A DNA stretch of 14,695 bases from Flavobacteriales bacterium UBA7382. GTDB lineage: Bacteria > Bacteroidota > Bacteroidia > Flavobacteriales_D > Sanyastnellaceae. Below the pieces are notes generated by a model that did no database searches, had not been told where the DNA came from, and was given only the letters and a program-made list of their open reading frames with translations. This document shows positions 6,782 to 14,191 of this stretch, piece by piece. The stretch lies in assembly GCA_002469765.1 (NCBI GenBank), contig DKNS01000004.1, forward strand, positions 1-14,695. The letters run 5' to 3'. Position 1 is the stretch's first letter. Every line of letters begins with the position of its first letter. The translations under genes were made by a program, and so were the position numbers.

Positions 6782-7850
6782 GCAGCCTAAGGTACACTTT
6801 CCAGCGCAGTTCCCCGGGGCCGTTTCGAACGCGTTCTCGTCGCGCCAAGCGCGCGAAGGACACGCATGGCTGGGCCTGTGGTTTCTCCCGCTGGCGGCGC
6901 TGCACGCGGCCGTGCTTTGGCTGAGGCACAAGGCCTACGATTGGGGCTTCCTGCGAAGCCAACGTGGGGCCCTGCCCACCTTGGTCGTGGGGAACCTTGA
7001 GCTGGGCGGCACCGGAAAAACACCGCACGCCATGGATTTGGCCAAGAGACTCGAGTCCAAACTCGGAACCGGTTCCGTCGCCATCCTCTCTCGTGGCCAT
7101 GGGCGGGCAGCGACTCATTTCCAATGGGTGGGCCAGGAGAGCACATGGGATGACGTCGGGGACGAGCCCTGGATGATGACCCGCGCGCTTCGCACCATTC
7201 CGGTCGCAGTCGGGGCCAACCGCCTTGAAGCTCTGTGCGACATGGCCAAAACCCGGCCAGGGCTGAAGGCCGTGGTCCTTGACGACGGCATGCAACACCG
7301 CGCCCTCGTTCCCGATCGCCTCGTGTGCTTGCTGTCCCGACCTGACGCGTCATGGACGTCCGTCTTGCCTGCAGGGCCTTGGCGAGATTTGCCATCTCGC
7401 GTTTGCACTGCAGACCTCACCGTGGCCACCCACAATGCAGTTTCTCAGGCCCACACAAGGAGCCGAAGCCTTGCCCACATCCCCATGTGCATCCACCCTA
7501 CGGATGCGGACAAGCCTCTGGAACAACCTGCCTTGCTGCTCACTGGCACAGCTCAACCTCGACGCGTCGTCCAATCGGCGCTCGACCAGGGCGTCTCGTT
7601 GGCGGCATGCGCGCACTACCCAGACCACCATCCGTTCCTGCTGCGAGACATCAAAGCTTGGAACGCGTACCGATTGGAACATGGCGTGCAAGACTTGGTG
7701 ACCACCGCCAAGGACGCAGCCAGGCTCGACCCTTGGCTGCCTCAATTGGGATCGTGGCGCATTTGGGTCCTCCCCGTGGAGGTGCAATGGGAGAACGAAG
7801 ACGCTGTGGACGCGTTCCTCAACTCCTGGGTCCACACCTTACCTTCGTGA
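6780..7850 (+). CDS. lpxK: Tetraacyldisaccharide 4'-kinase (lipid A synthesis)
   Basis: LpxK uses ATP to phosphorylate the 4' position of the tetraacyldisaccharide 1-phosphate, giving lipid IVA at the inner-membrane surface. With the ATG at 6780 the product has 356 residues (about 330 is usual). An N-terminal hydrophobic helix (about 30-48, ending RHKAYDWGFL) is the membrane anchor. The P-loop is GGTGKTP (76-82). Further signature motifs are LSRGHGR (103-109), GDEP (127-130), LDDGMQHR (167-174), TG followed by QP (255-260), YPDHH (280-284) and TTAKDAARL (308-316). About 25 residues before the anchor are extra; no other ATG, GTG or TTG lies between 6780 and the anchor, and two in-frame ATGs further upstream lie inside antisense nif3. 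It is the first gene of lpxK-thioredoxin lipoprotein-lpxH. No good promoter box is visible upstream. Confidence 0.95.
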   Translation: MQPKVHFPAQFPGAVSNAFSSRQAREGHAWLGLWFLPLAALHAAVLWLRHKAYDWGFLRSQRGALPTLVVGNLELGGTGKTPHAMDLAKRLESKLGTGSVAILSRGHGRAATHFQWVGQESTWDDVGDEPWMMTRALRTIPVAVGANRLEALCDMAKTRPGLKAVVLDDGMQHRALVPDRLVCLLSRPDASWTSVLPAGPWRDLPSRVCTADLTVATHNAVSQAHTRSRSLAHIPMCIHPTDADKPLEQPALLLTGTAQPRRVVQSALDQGVSLAACAHYPDHHPFLLRDIKAWNAYRLEHGVQDLVTTAKDAARLDPWLPQLGSWRIWVLPVEVQWENEDAVDAFLNSWVHTLPS

Positions 7851-7851
7851 C

Positions 7852-9045
7852 ATGACCCACGCTTTCTCTCGTTTCATCTTAGCGGCAACTTATTGGGCCG
7901 CAGCCAGCGCTTGGATTGGTTGCGATTCATCGTCCCTCTCAGGAACCTCAGGAACCATCACCGGAGAGATCCAAGGGGCCAAGCCCGGCAGTTCTGTGGT
8001 GCTTCGCAGCTTCAACAGAGGCAACTTGGTCAACGTCGCAGAGGCCACGTTGGATTCCTCAGGAAACTTCTCTTTGACGCCCGAGAAATCCCTCGCGTTG
8101 GGACACCACCAGCTGGTCGTCAACCGCACCAATCCCCTGGTGCTCATCACGGACAGCACGGAGCACGTTCACGTTCGAGCCTCCCTCACACCGCGCAGCA
8201 ACTACCTCGTCGAGGCGGACATCGTCGGCTCACCCCAATCGGTGGAAGTGGCCAAGCTGTACGACGTCATCATGCCCATCACCGCGAGACTGAAAGATGC
8301 AGAGCGTCGAGGACGTTCTGTGGATGCAACCAAGCGCCAAGAAGCCAAGACCCTGGCAGCAGCCATGGCCGACAGCATTGATGCAGTAAGCTTGGCGTTT
8401 GCGGAATCCCACGCGGGCAGCCTGGCGGCTTTGAATGCCCTGGAAGGGTTGGATGCGAAACAACACAAGGAGTTGTTCAAGGCCACCCTTTCTGCGTTGG
8501 AAAGCCAGCACGCCAACAACTCGTTCTTCCGTCAGGTCAAGGGACAATACGACCGAGCCAACAAGGCTCGGAACATCGACATGACCCAAAAGCCCAAGCG
8601 CGGCACCAAAAACGGCAAATACGCGGCAGGTGACATGGCCCCAGACATCGTCATGAACGATCCTTCTGGGCAGGAACGCAAGTTGAGCGACCTCCGGGGC
8701 AAGGTGGTTCTCTTGGATTTTTGGGCCTCTTGGTGCGGTCCCTGCCGACGGGAAAACCCCAATGTGGTGCGCGCGTACGCGGAGTACAGGAACCTTGGGT
8801 TTGAGGTCTTCTCGGTCTCTTTGGACAGCAAAGCCGATCGCTGGGCCAGCGCCATCGAACAAGATCAACTCACTTGGCCCAACCACGTGAGCGATCTGAA
8901 AGGGTGGCGCAACGAGGCCGCACAGGAATATGGGATCAACAGCATCCCTCATACGATGCTGATCGACCGCGACGGTTCCATCTTGGCCACCCACCTGCGC
9001 GGCGGCGCCCTTGAATCCTCTCTCCGCGGCATCTTCGGTGAGTGA
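7852..9045 (+). CDS. TlpA/ResA-like thiol-disulfide oxidoreductase, probable lipoprotein
   Basis: This 397-residue protein has an N-terminal export signal and a cysteine at C24 in AWIGC. This is a weak lipobox, because Trp sits at -3 where Leu is usual. Residues about 35-115 form a beta-rich domain resembling the DUF4369 region common before thioredoxin domains in Bacteroidota. A helical linker rich in Ala and charged residues spans 130-250. The thioredoxin domain (about 256-397) has DFWASWCGPC with the redox pair C295/C298, and the cis-proline at P366 (SIPHT). It probably acts in the periplasm, anchored to a membrane, reducing or exchanging disulfides; the partner is unknown. The ATG follows the lpxK stop after one base, and the stop overlaps the lpxH start, so it is translated from the lipid A gene transcript. 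No direct role in lipid A synthesis is implied by sequence. Confidence 0.92.
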   Translation: MTHAFSRFILAATYWAAASAWIGCDSSSLSGTSGTITGEIQGAKPGSSVVLRSFNRGNLVNVAEATLDSSGNFSLTPEKSLALGHHQLVVNRTNPLVLITDSTEHVHVRASLTPRSNYLVEADIVGSPQSVEVAKLYDVIMPITARLKDAERRGRSVDATKRQEAKTLAAAMADSIDAVSLAFAESHAGSLAALNALEGLDAKQHKELFKATLSALESQHANNSFFRQVKGQYDRANKARNIDMTQKPKRGTKNGKYAAGDMAPDIVMNDPSGQERKLSDLRGKVVLLDFWASWCGPCRRENPNVVRAYAEYRNLGFEVFSVSLDSKADRWASAIEQDQLTWPNHVSDLKGWRNEAAQEYGINSIPHTMLIDRDGSILATHLRGGALESSLRGIFGE

Positions 9046-9830
9046 TGCCACGCTGCGTCCACCTGGCCTCTGACCTGCACCTGGGCGCGCCCAACTCAGC
9101 CCAATCAAAGGAACGCGAGCGTGCTTTTGTGCGGTGGATGCGCAACGCCGCAGAAGGACGTGGGTTCGCCAGGGACAAACCAGCCACGGAACTCCACCTT
9201 GTCGGGGACATCTTTGACTTTTGGCATGAATACCACCATGTGGTGCCCAAAGGCGGTGCCCGCGTCATGGGCGCCATCGCTGAACTCACGGACGCCGGCC
9301 TCGCCGTTCATTACCATGTGGGCAACCACGACCTCTGGACCTACGGCTACCTCGAGGAAGAGTTGGGCGTGTCCATCCACCGGAAACCGGTCCTCCTGGA
9401 TTGCGACGGGACCTTGTGCATGGTGGGGCACGGAGATGGCCTTGGGCCTGGCGACTCCAACTACAAAGTGTTGAAGAAAGTGTTCACCTCCCCCTGGGGC
9501 CAAACTCTCTTTCGGAATTTTCACCCGGACTGGGGTGTGAAGCTCGCACGCGGATGGTCCAAACGCAGCCGAGCTCGAGGCGAGCACCCGATGGGCAAGA
9601 TGGAGGACGAGCATTTGGTCCAACACGCCATGGCTGTCTTGAAGAACGCCGACGCGCCGTCGCCCGACGTGTTCATCTTTGGTCACCGCCACCACCCCTT
9701 CCACGCGCCACTTGCAAACAGCTCTGCGGAATACCTCAACCTTGGGGACTGGCTGACCCACATGACCTCGGCCATCGTTCACGACGGGAAAGTCGAACTC
9801 CTGGATCACAAGAAGAACTCCATGGATTGA
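9045..9830 (+). CDS. lpxH: UDP-2,3-diacylglucosamine diphosphatase (LpxH-like)
   Basis: This is a calcineurin-like metallophosphoesterase of 261 residues. The two-metal site is complete: D10 and H12 (DLHLG), D55 (GDIFDFW), N95 and H96 (GNHD), H129 in GHGDG, and H214/H216 in GHRHHP. LpxH cleaves UDP-2,3-diacylglucosamine to lipid X and UMP on the inner membrane. A helical insertion with many basic and aromatic residues (about 140-195) corresponds to the membrane-associated cap of LpxH. Two starts are possible: GTG at 9042 or ATG at 9045. I chose the ATG, which overlaps the preceding TGA by one base and places the first motif at the usual distance. It is the last gene of the three-gene lipid A cluster; a terminator follows 12 nt downstream. 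Because it sits with lpxK, assignment to LpxH rather than another phosphoesterase is well supported. Confidence 0.92.
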   Translation: MPRCVHLASDLHLGAPNSAQSKERERAFVRWMRNAAEGRGFARDKPATELHLVGDIFDFWHEYHHVVPKGGARVMGAIAELTDAGLAVHYHVGNHDLWTYGYLEEELGVSIHRKPVLLDCDGTLCMVGHGDGLGPGDSNYKVLKKVFTSPWGQTLFRNFHPDWGVKLARGWSKRSRARGEHPMGKMEDEHLVQHAMAVLKNADAPSPDVFIFGHRHHPFHAPLANSSAEYLNLGDWLTHMTSAIVHDGKVELLDHKKNSMD

Positions 9831-9842
9831 ACCTTGGGCAAC

Positions 9843-9874
9843 AAAAAGGGCTTCCCGATGGGAAGCCCTTTTTT
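9843..9874. terminator. Bidirectional rho-independent terminator
   Basis: A perfect 9-bp stem, GGGCTTCCC (9848-9856) and GGGAAGCCC (9860-9868), has a GAT loop. It is flanked by A5 and T6, so it works in both directions. It lies between the convergent ends of lpxH (9830) and the T9SS-exported protein (9894). Confidence 0.92.
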
Positions 9875-9893
9875 CATGTTGCTGTGCAAGGGG

Positions 9894-12800
9894 TCAGCGA
9901 CGCACCAGAAACTTGGCGGCACGGCTCTGTCCACCTTGCACCATGCGGACCACATAATGTCCAGGAGCAAGGTCGTTCACGTCCAGGGTCACTTGGCGCT
10001 CGCCCATCATGTTGAAGGTGTCCTGCAGCCAGCGACGACCCGACAAGTCGTAGATCTCGACTTCCACGCCGCCCTGAATGCCTGTCAGGGGAAGGTTCAA
10101 ATCACCTCCCACCACGGGGTTGGGGTACACGTTCCAAGACTCCTGGAAGGCCACTGGCTCTTCCTCTTCTACATCAGCTGCGATGCCGCTGACGAAGATG
10201 CCTCGACCGTGCGTGCCTGCGTAAATGGCGCCGCCGTTGGTGACGTTGCTCCACGCGTGGGATTCATGGAACTGCTGCTTCAAATCGAAGACTGGCGCTG
10301 TGACCACATCGTGGCCTGTGGACATGCCCAGGTTGCTGTAGTTCCAGTCGTCCCCGCCATTGTCGGTCACAAACACTCCGAACTCGGTGCCCACCACGAT
10401 GGTGGCACCTGAAGCGTCGCTTGCGTCAATCACTACATCGTAGCAGGGCATGCTGGACAAGGTCGCATCCCAGATGCTGTTCCAAGTCACGTCGTCCGAC
10501 AAGGCATTGAACGATTCACGAACTTTGCCTGTGGAACCGCCGTAACCGCCCACGGTCACCACCACGTGGTTGGGGTCGTTGGGGTCGATGTTCAGTCCAG
10601 TGACTGCACCTCCAGCCTGGCTCAAAATGGTCTCCAGCTCGAGCGCACCGTTGTCGACGTCCTCTTGCGAGTAAACGTCGCGCAAGCCGGTCACACGCGT
10701 CACCTGACCGTTCCAGCCGGTGAAAAACATCACGTTGCCCGCCTCGTCGCCGGTCTCCACGAACTCAATGGCTTTGGTGCCATTCCACCCGGAAGGCGCG
10801 TCGGCGATGCGAATCCAAGACGGGGTGGTGTTGAAGTTCAACACGTCACGGGAGATCCACACACCCAAGTTTTGATTGTCGTAAGCACGCAACCCAATGC
10901 AGAACATGCTGGTGTAGGGATCCGTCACACGAATGCGCTCCGGCACATCGGTCAACACGTCTGATGGGTAGTGGTATGTCGTGTCGCACACTTGATACTC
11001 GTCGTAGACAGGAGTCACCACGTAGGTGGTGTCGTACAATCCAGTTGCCACTTCCACCACGGTTTCAATGGTCTCGTCGCCCACCTGGGTGTACAACGTG
11101 TCGGTCACCACGATTTCGTTGGTGAACATGATGCTGTCCACGCCAATGGAATCGGAAAACTGCTGGCAGTCGACCACCATTTCACCCTCCTGCGGGGCGA
11201 GCCAGAAGTAGTCAGGATCTTCCGTCAACGGCTCGTCCAAGATGCGCTCAGGGCGCACCAACTCTTCCCAAAAGTGCAAGGTGTCTTCCTCGGACATGGC
11301 ATACTCGAAAGGAAGGTTTTGGCTTGCCGTCTCCAAAGTGAAGGTGCCACCCACGGAATCCTGTCCGAAGGTGTTCACCAAGATGACAGACTGCTGGCTG
11401 TGCACGTCGTCGAAGTTCTCGTAGAGCCGCGAGCAGGAATAGAACTGCCCAAGGTCGTTGGCCAAGCCGTCACCATCGGTATCCACAAAGTAGTCTGTGA
11501 AGCTGTCGTCCAAAATCGCACCGGCGTTGTTCACTTCTCCCGGTGCGTAGGTACCACGAACAAACCCCCCGTATTGCGAAGCTGCTGTCCAGGCGTAGTT
11601 GTACCCCAAAGCCTCCGTCACGTGGCTGATGGTGGCATCGAAGCCGTCACCGCCGTTGACCTCTACCGCCATTTGCTCACTCAAGAATGAACCGTCTGAA
11701 GGAATGAGCAAGCTGCCGTTGTCCTGGGTGCCACCGAGCACCTCCTGGCCAGCGCCATGGGCGATGCCGTAGAATTGGGTCACGTTGTAATTGCGGTTGC
11801 ACGCAGTGTAAGATCCCCCGTTGTCGTCGCTGCGGTAGATGCCGCCGTCTGTGGCGATGTACATGGTGCCGTCCTCCAAGAAGCGCACTTCATGGATGTC
11901 GGCGTGAACGCCGTACGCGAATCCAGGTGCGTCAAATGGCGCGGCCGCGGGCTCCGCTTGCTGAAACGGTCCGGAACGCCACAACTCGATGCCACCCACA
12001 AACGCGAGGTTGGGGTCGGCCTTGCTGATGCCGAGTGCCAGGTCGTACTTGCCTTGGTTGCGGGGGAGCGGGGTCGCCGTGTCGATTTCTCCGGGCCACA
12101 CGTTGGACCAGCTGCCGGATTGGCCTTCGTTGTCGCTGTGGAACAGCCCGTAGAAAAAGCCGCCTGACGTGGCATACACCGCAAATGCATTGTGGTTGCC
12201 GTCGGCGTCTGGGGTCAAGGCAATGTCCACACGTGCTCGGCCCACGCCGCTTTGGGGTGGGTTGCCATTTTGGCCGTTGCCCTGCGAAATCAATTCGAGG
12301 TTGGCGAAATCGCCATCGATGGAGCGGTACACACGACCGTTTACACCGGCCACAAGGCAGTAGGATCCGTCGGGGGCAATGGCCACATCGGACGCCGCGC
12401 TGGGGGCGTTGGTGCCGCCCTGCACTTCTTCAAGATCTCCGTTGGTGATGGAACCGTAGCCGCTGGCAGAAGCGAACCACACGCGGTCGTTGTTGTTGGG
12501 GTCGGCAATCAGGGCGTCGGTGGCGCTGAAGCTGCTCGATCCTGACACTTGCTCCCAAGATGCCCCTGCGTCGGTGGAGCGCCAAATGCCTTCGCCACGG
12601 AATCCTGAGTCACCCTCACCCGAGGCACCCTCCCATGCGGTGCCTGTGCCCACGTAGAGATCTCCGTTTCCAGCCAAGGCGATGGACCCCACCATCAAGG
12701 TTGGGAAAGTCGTGATTTGGGTCCAGTTGTCGCCGCGATTCATGGATTTCCACAACCCTCCTGACACAGATCCGGCGTAAAGCCCGTTGCTTCCGAAGGG

Positions 12801-13124
12801 TTCGATGGCGCGTGTGCGACCTCCGATGTTGTCCGGCCCGAGTTCGTGCCACGACAGGCTGGAAGCTTTCGCCGCCAAATCACGCTTGGCTTTTTTCTCC
12901 ACTTTTTGGCGGAGTTCTGCAAGACCCACGTAATCCACAACGCCGTTCTCGTCGCCGAGCAGGGCTTGCCGGATTTCAAGGGCACCGTTGGGTTCTGTGG
13001 GTTTCTCTTCGAGACGTGGGCTGTACGCTTCAGACTCTTGGTTGGACAGGGTGAGCCATCCCATCACGGACAGGCCGAGGATGGCGGTTCCAGCAGCAAT
13101 GCTGCGCAAGGTTGAATTCATCAT
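9894..13124 (-). CDS. T9SS-exported sortilin/BNR-type beta-propeller protein
   Basis: This 1076-residue secreted protein has a signal peptide (hydrophobic about 8-26) and a charged helical segment (about 65-88). A large beta-propeller region follows. Asp-box-like turns, as in BNR and VPS10/sortilin propellers, are at STDAGASW (183-190), SMNRGDNW (127-134), SDDNGGSY (432-439) and TDNGGDDW (920-927). Residues about 535-735 break the pattern. They include DTDGDGLAND (548-557), a calcium-binding thrombospondin-type-3-like motif, and several Tyr/Thr/Val-rich strands. After an acidic linker (VEEEEPV), the last 80 residues are a type A T9SS sorting domain: VYPNPV (999-1004), YDLSGRR (1025-1031), LAPGHYVVRM (1052-1061) and KFLVRR at the end. 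It should cross the outer membrane through T9SS and be attached to the surface or released. No catalytic residues can be assigned. A second ATG three bases downstream could be the start. Confidence 0.93.
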   Translation of the reverse strand: MMNSTLRSIAAGTAILGLSVMGWLTLSNQESEAYSPRLEEKPTEPNGALEIRQALLGDENGVVDYVGLAELRQKVEKKAKRDLAAKASSLSWHELGPDNIGGRTRAIEPFGSNGLYAGSVSGGLWKSMNRGDNWTQITTFPTLMVGSIALAGNGDLYVGTGTAWEGASGEGDSGFRGEGIWRSTDAGASWEQVSGSSSFSATDALIADPNNNDRVWFASASGYGSITNGDLEEVQGGTNAPSAASDVAIAPDGSYCLVAGVNGRVYRSIDGDFANLELISQGNGQNGNPPQSGVGRARVDIALTPDADGNHNAFAVYATSGGFFYGLFHSDNEGQSGSWSNVWPGEIDTATPLPRNQGKYDLALGISKADPNLAFVGGIELWRSGPFQQAEPAAAPFDAPGFAYGVHADIHEVRFLEDGTMYIATDGGIYRSDDNGGSYTACNRNYNVTQFYGIAHGAGQEVLGGTQDNGSLLIPSDGSFLSEQMAVEVNGGDGFDATISHVTEALGYNYAWTAASQYGGFVRGTYAPGEVNNAGAILDDSFTDYFVDTDGDGLANDLGQFYSCSRLYENFDDVHSQQSVILVNTFGQDSVGGTFTLETASQNLPFEYAMSEEDTLHFWEELVRPERILDEPLTEDPDYFWLAPQEGEMVVDCQQFSDSIGVDSIMFTNEIVVTDTLYTQVGDETIETVVEVATGLYDTTYVVTPVYDEYQVCDTTYHYPSDVLTDVPERIRVTDPYTSMFCIGLRAYDNQNLGVWISRDVLNFNTTPSWIRIADAPSGWNGTKAIEFVETGDEAGNVMFFTGWNGQVTRVTGLRDVYSQEDVDNGALELETILSQAGGAVTGLNIDPNDPNHVVVTVGGYGGSTGKVRESFNALSDDVTWNSIWDATLSSMPCYDVVIDASDASGATIVVGTEFGVFVTDNGGDDWNYSNLGMSTGHDVVTAPVFDLKQQFHESHAWSNVTNGGAIYAGTHGRGIFVSGIAADVEEEEPVAFQESWNVYPNPVVGGDLNLPLTGIQGGVEVEIYDLSGRRWLQDTFNMMGERQVTLDVNDLAPGHYVVRMVQGGQSRAAKFLVRR

Positions 13125-13222
13125 GGATTCGGTCTAGATTCAGGCAAAAAGACGCCCGGAAGTTACAAAAGAAGAACCTCCCGGATTCTCCAAAAGTCGC
13201 GTCGTGTGGAAGGAGTGAACGG

Positions 13223-13251
13223 CTCAAGGGCGAGAGTCCCACATCCTTGAG
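13223..13251 (-). other. Stem-loop downstream of lipA
   Basis: CTCAAGG and CCTTGAG form a perfect 7-bp stem around a 15-nt loop, starting 13 nt after the lipA stop. No T run follows on the minus strand, so it is not a classical terminator. It could protect the 3' end of the lipA mRNA or belong to the leader of the T9SS-exported gene. The 140-nt gap (13125-13264) otherwise holds only weak promoter-like boxes. Confidence 0.35.
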
Positions 13252-13264
13252 CATGGGATGCAGT

Positions 13265-14167
13265 TCAGACCACGTGCTTTTCCGCGTGGTAGGAGGAGCG
13301 AACGAGCGGTCCGCTCTCCACATGTCGAAAGCCCTTTTCCTTGCCGATGGCTTCCAGTTCCGCGAACACGTCCGGGTGGATGAACTCCACCACCGGAAGG
13401 TGCTTCGGTGTCGGCTGCAAGTATTGTCCCAAGGTGATGACCTGACACCCCACGCTGCGCAAGTCGTCCATGGTTTCCACCACCTCGTCGAAGGTCTCGC
13501 CCAAGCCAAGCATCACACCGCTTTTGGTTCGGAGGCCCGCGTCGGACAGACGCTTGATCACCTCAAGGCTTCGGTCGTATTTGGCTTGAATGCGCACAGA
13601 CTTGGTCAGGCGGCGCACCGTTTCCAAGTTGTGCGACACCACCTCCGGCGCCACTTGAATGATGTGCTGAAGGTTGGCCCACTGGCCTGCGAAGTCTGGA
13701 ATGAGTGTTTCCAGGGTCGTCCCTGGACTCTGATGGCGAATGGCGCGCACCGTTTGGGCCCAAATTTCCGCGCCGCCGTCGGCCAAATCGTCGCGATCCA
13801 CCGATGTGATGACGGCGTGTTTGACCCCCATGAGTTTGACCGAGTTCGCCACGCGACCTGGCTCAAACACATCAACCTCCTCAGGCTTGCCGGTGACAAC
13901 GTTGCAAAAGCCGCAACTCCGGGTGCAGATGTTGCCCAAGATCATGAACGTCGCCGTGCCCTCGCCCCAGCATTCTCCCATGTTGGGACAATGGCCACTC
14001 TCGCAGATTGTGTGCAATTTGTGTTCCGACACGATGTTGCGCACCTCTCGGTACGCTTCCCCGGTGGGCAGTTTGACCCGGAGCCACTTCGGCTTGGGCA
14101 CGCGCTGTTTGGGGGCGTCGTTGGAAGAACCTTCTTGTCCAGAGTTTCTGGGTGAACCTGCGGTCAT
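13265..14167 (-). CDS. lipA: Lipoyl synthase (radical SAM)
   Basis: LipA inserts two sulfur atoms into the octanoyl chain on lipoyl-dependent proteins, using two [4Fe-4S] clusters. Both cluster motifs are present in the 300-residue product. The auxiliary CX4CX5C is at C55, C60 and C66 (CESGHCPNMGEC), and the radical SAM CX3CX2C is at C81, C85 and C88 (CTRSCGFC). The C-terminal RSSYHA motif (290-295) supplies the serine ligand of the auxiliary cluster that is sacrificed as sulfur donor. Typical conserved segments are AVITSVDRDDLADGGA, LETLIPDF, HNLETV and KSGVMLGLGET. The N-terminal 20 residues are polar and variable, as is common in the family. It begins 24 nt after the end of the upstream outer-membrane-type gene on the same strand, so the two may share a transcript. 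No lipB or other lipoate gene is in the window. Confidence 0.98.
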   Translation of the reverse strand: MTAGSPRNSGQEGSSNDAPKQRVPKPKWLRVKLPTGEAYREVRNIVSEHKLHTICESGHCPNMGECWGEGTATFMILGNICTRSCGFCNVVTGKPEEVDVFEPGRVANSVKLMGVKHAVITSVDRDDLADGGAEIWAQTVRAIRHQSPGTTLETLIPDFAGQWANLQHIIQVAPEVVSHNLETVRRLTKSVRIQAKYDRSLEVIKRLSDAGLRTKSGVMLGLGETFDEVVETMDDLRSVGCQVITLGQYLQPTPKHLPVVEFIHPDVFAELEAIGKEKGFRHVESGPLVRSSYHAEKHVV

Positions 14168-14191
14168 GGTGCAAAGGTCGGAAAGGAATGC

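Noticed and set aside
5954..6790. A 278-codon open frame on the plus strand opposite the nif3-like gene
   Set aside because: It is antisense to a conserved gene with all metal ligands and has no family resemblance.
6782..6931. A 50-residue N-terminal extension of the nif3-like protein
   Set aside because: The extra residues do not resemble the family and would run through lpxK; the ATG at 6781 starts where relatives start.
9042..9044. GTG start for lpxH
   Set aside because: It is possible, but the adjacent ATG is a stronger start codon and overlaps the preceding stop in the common TGATG arrangement.
13112..14155. A 347-codon open frame on the plus strand opposite lipA
   Set aside because: lipA is complete with both iron-sulfur motifs, and the antisense frame shows no domain or signal.
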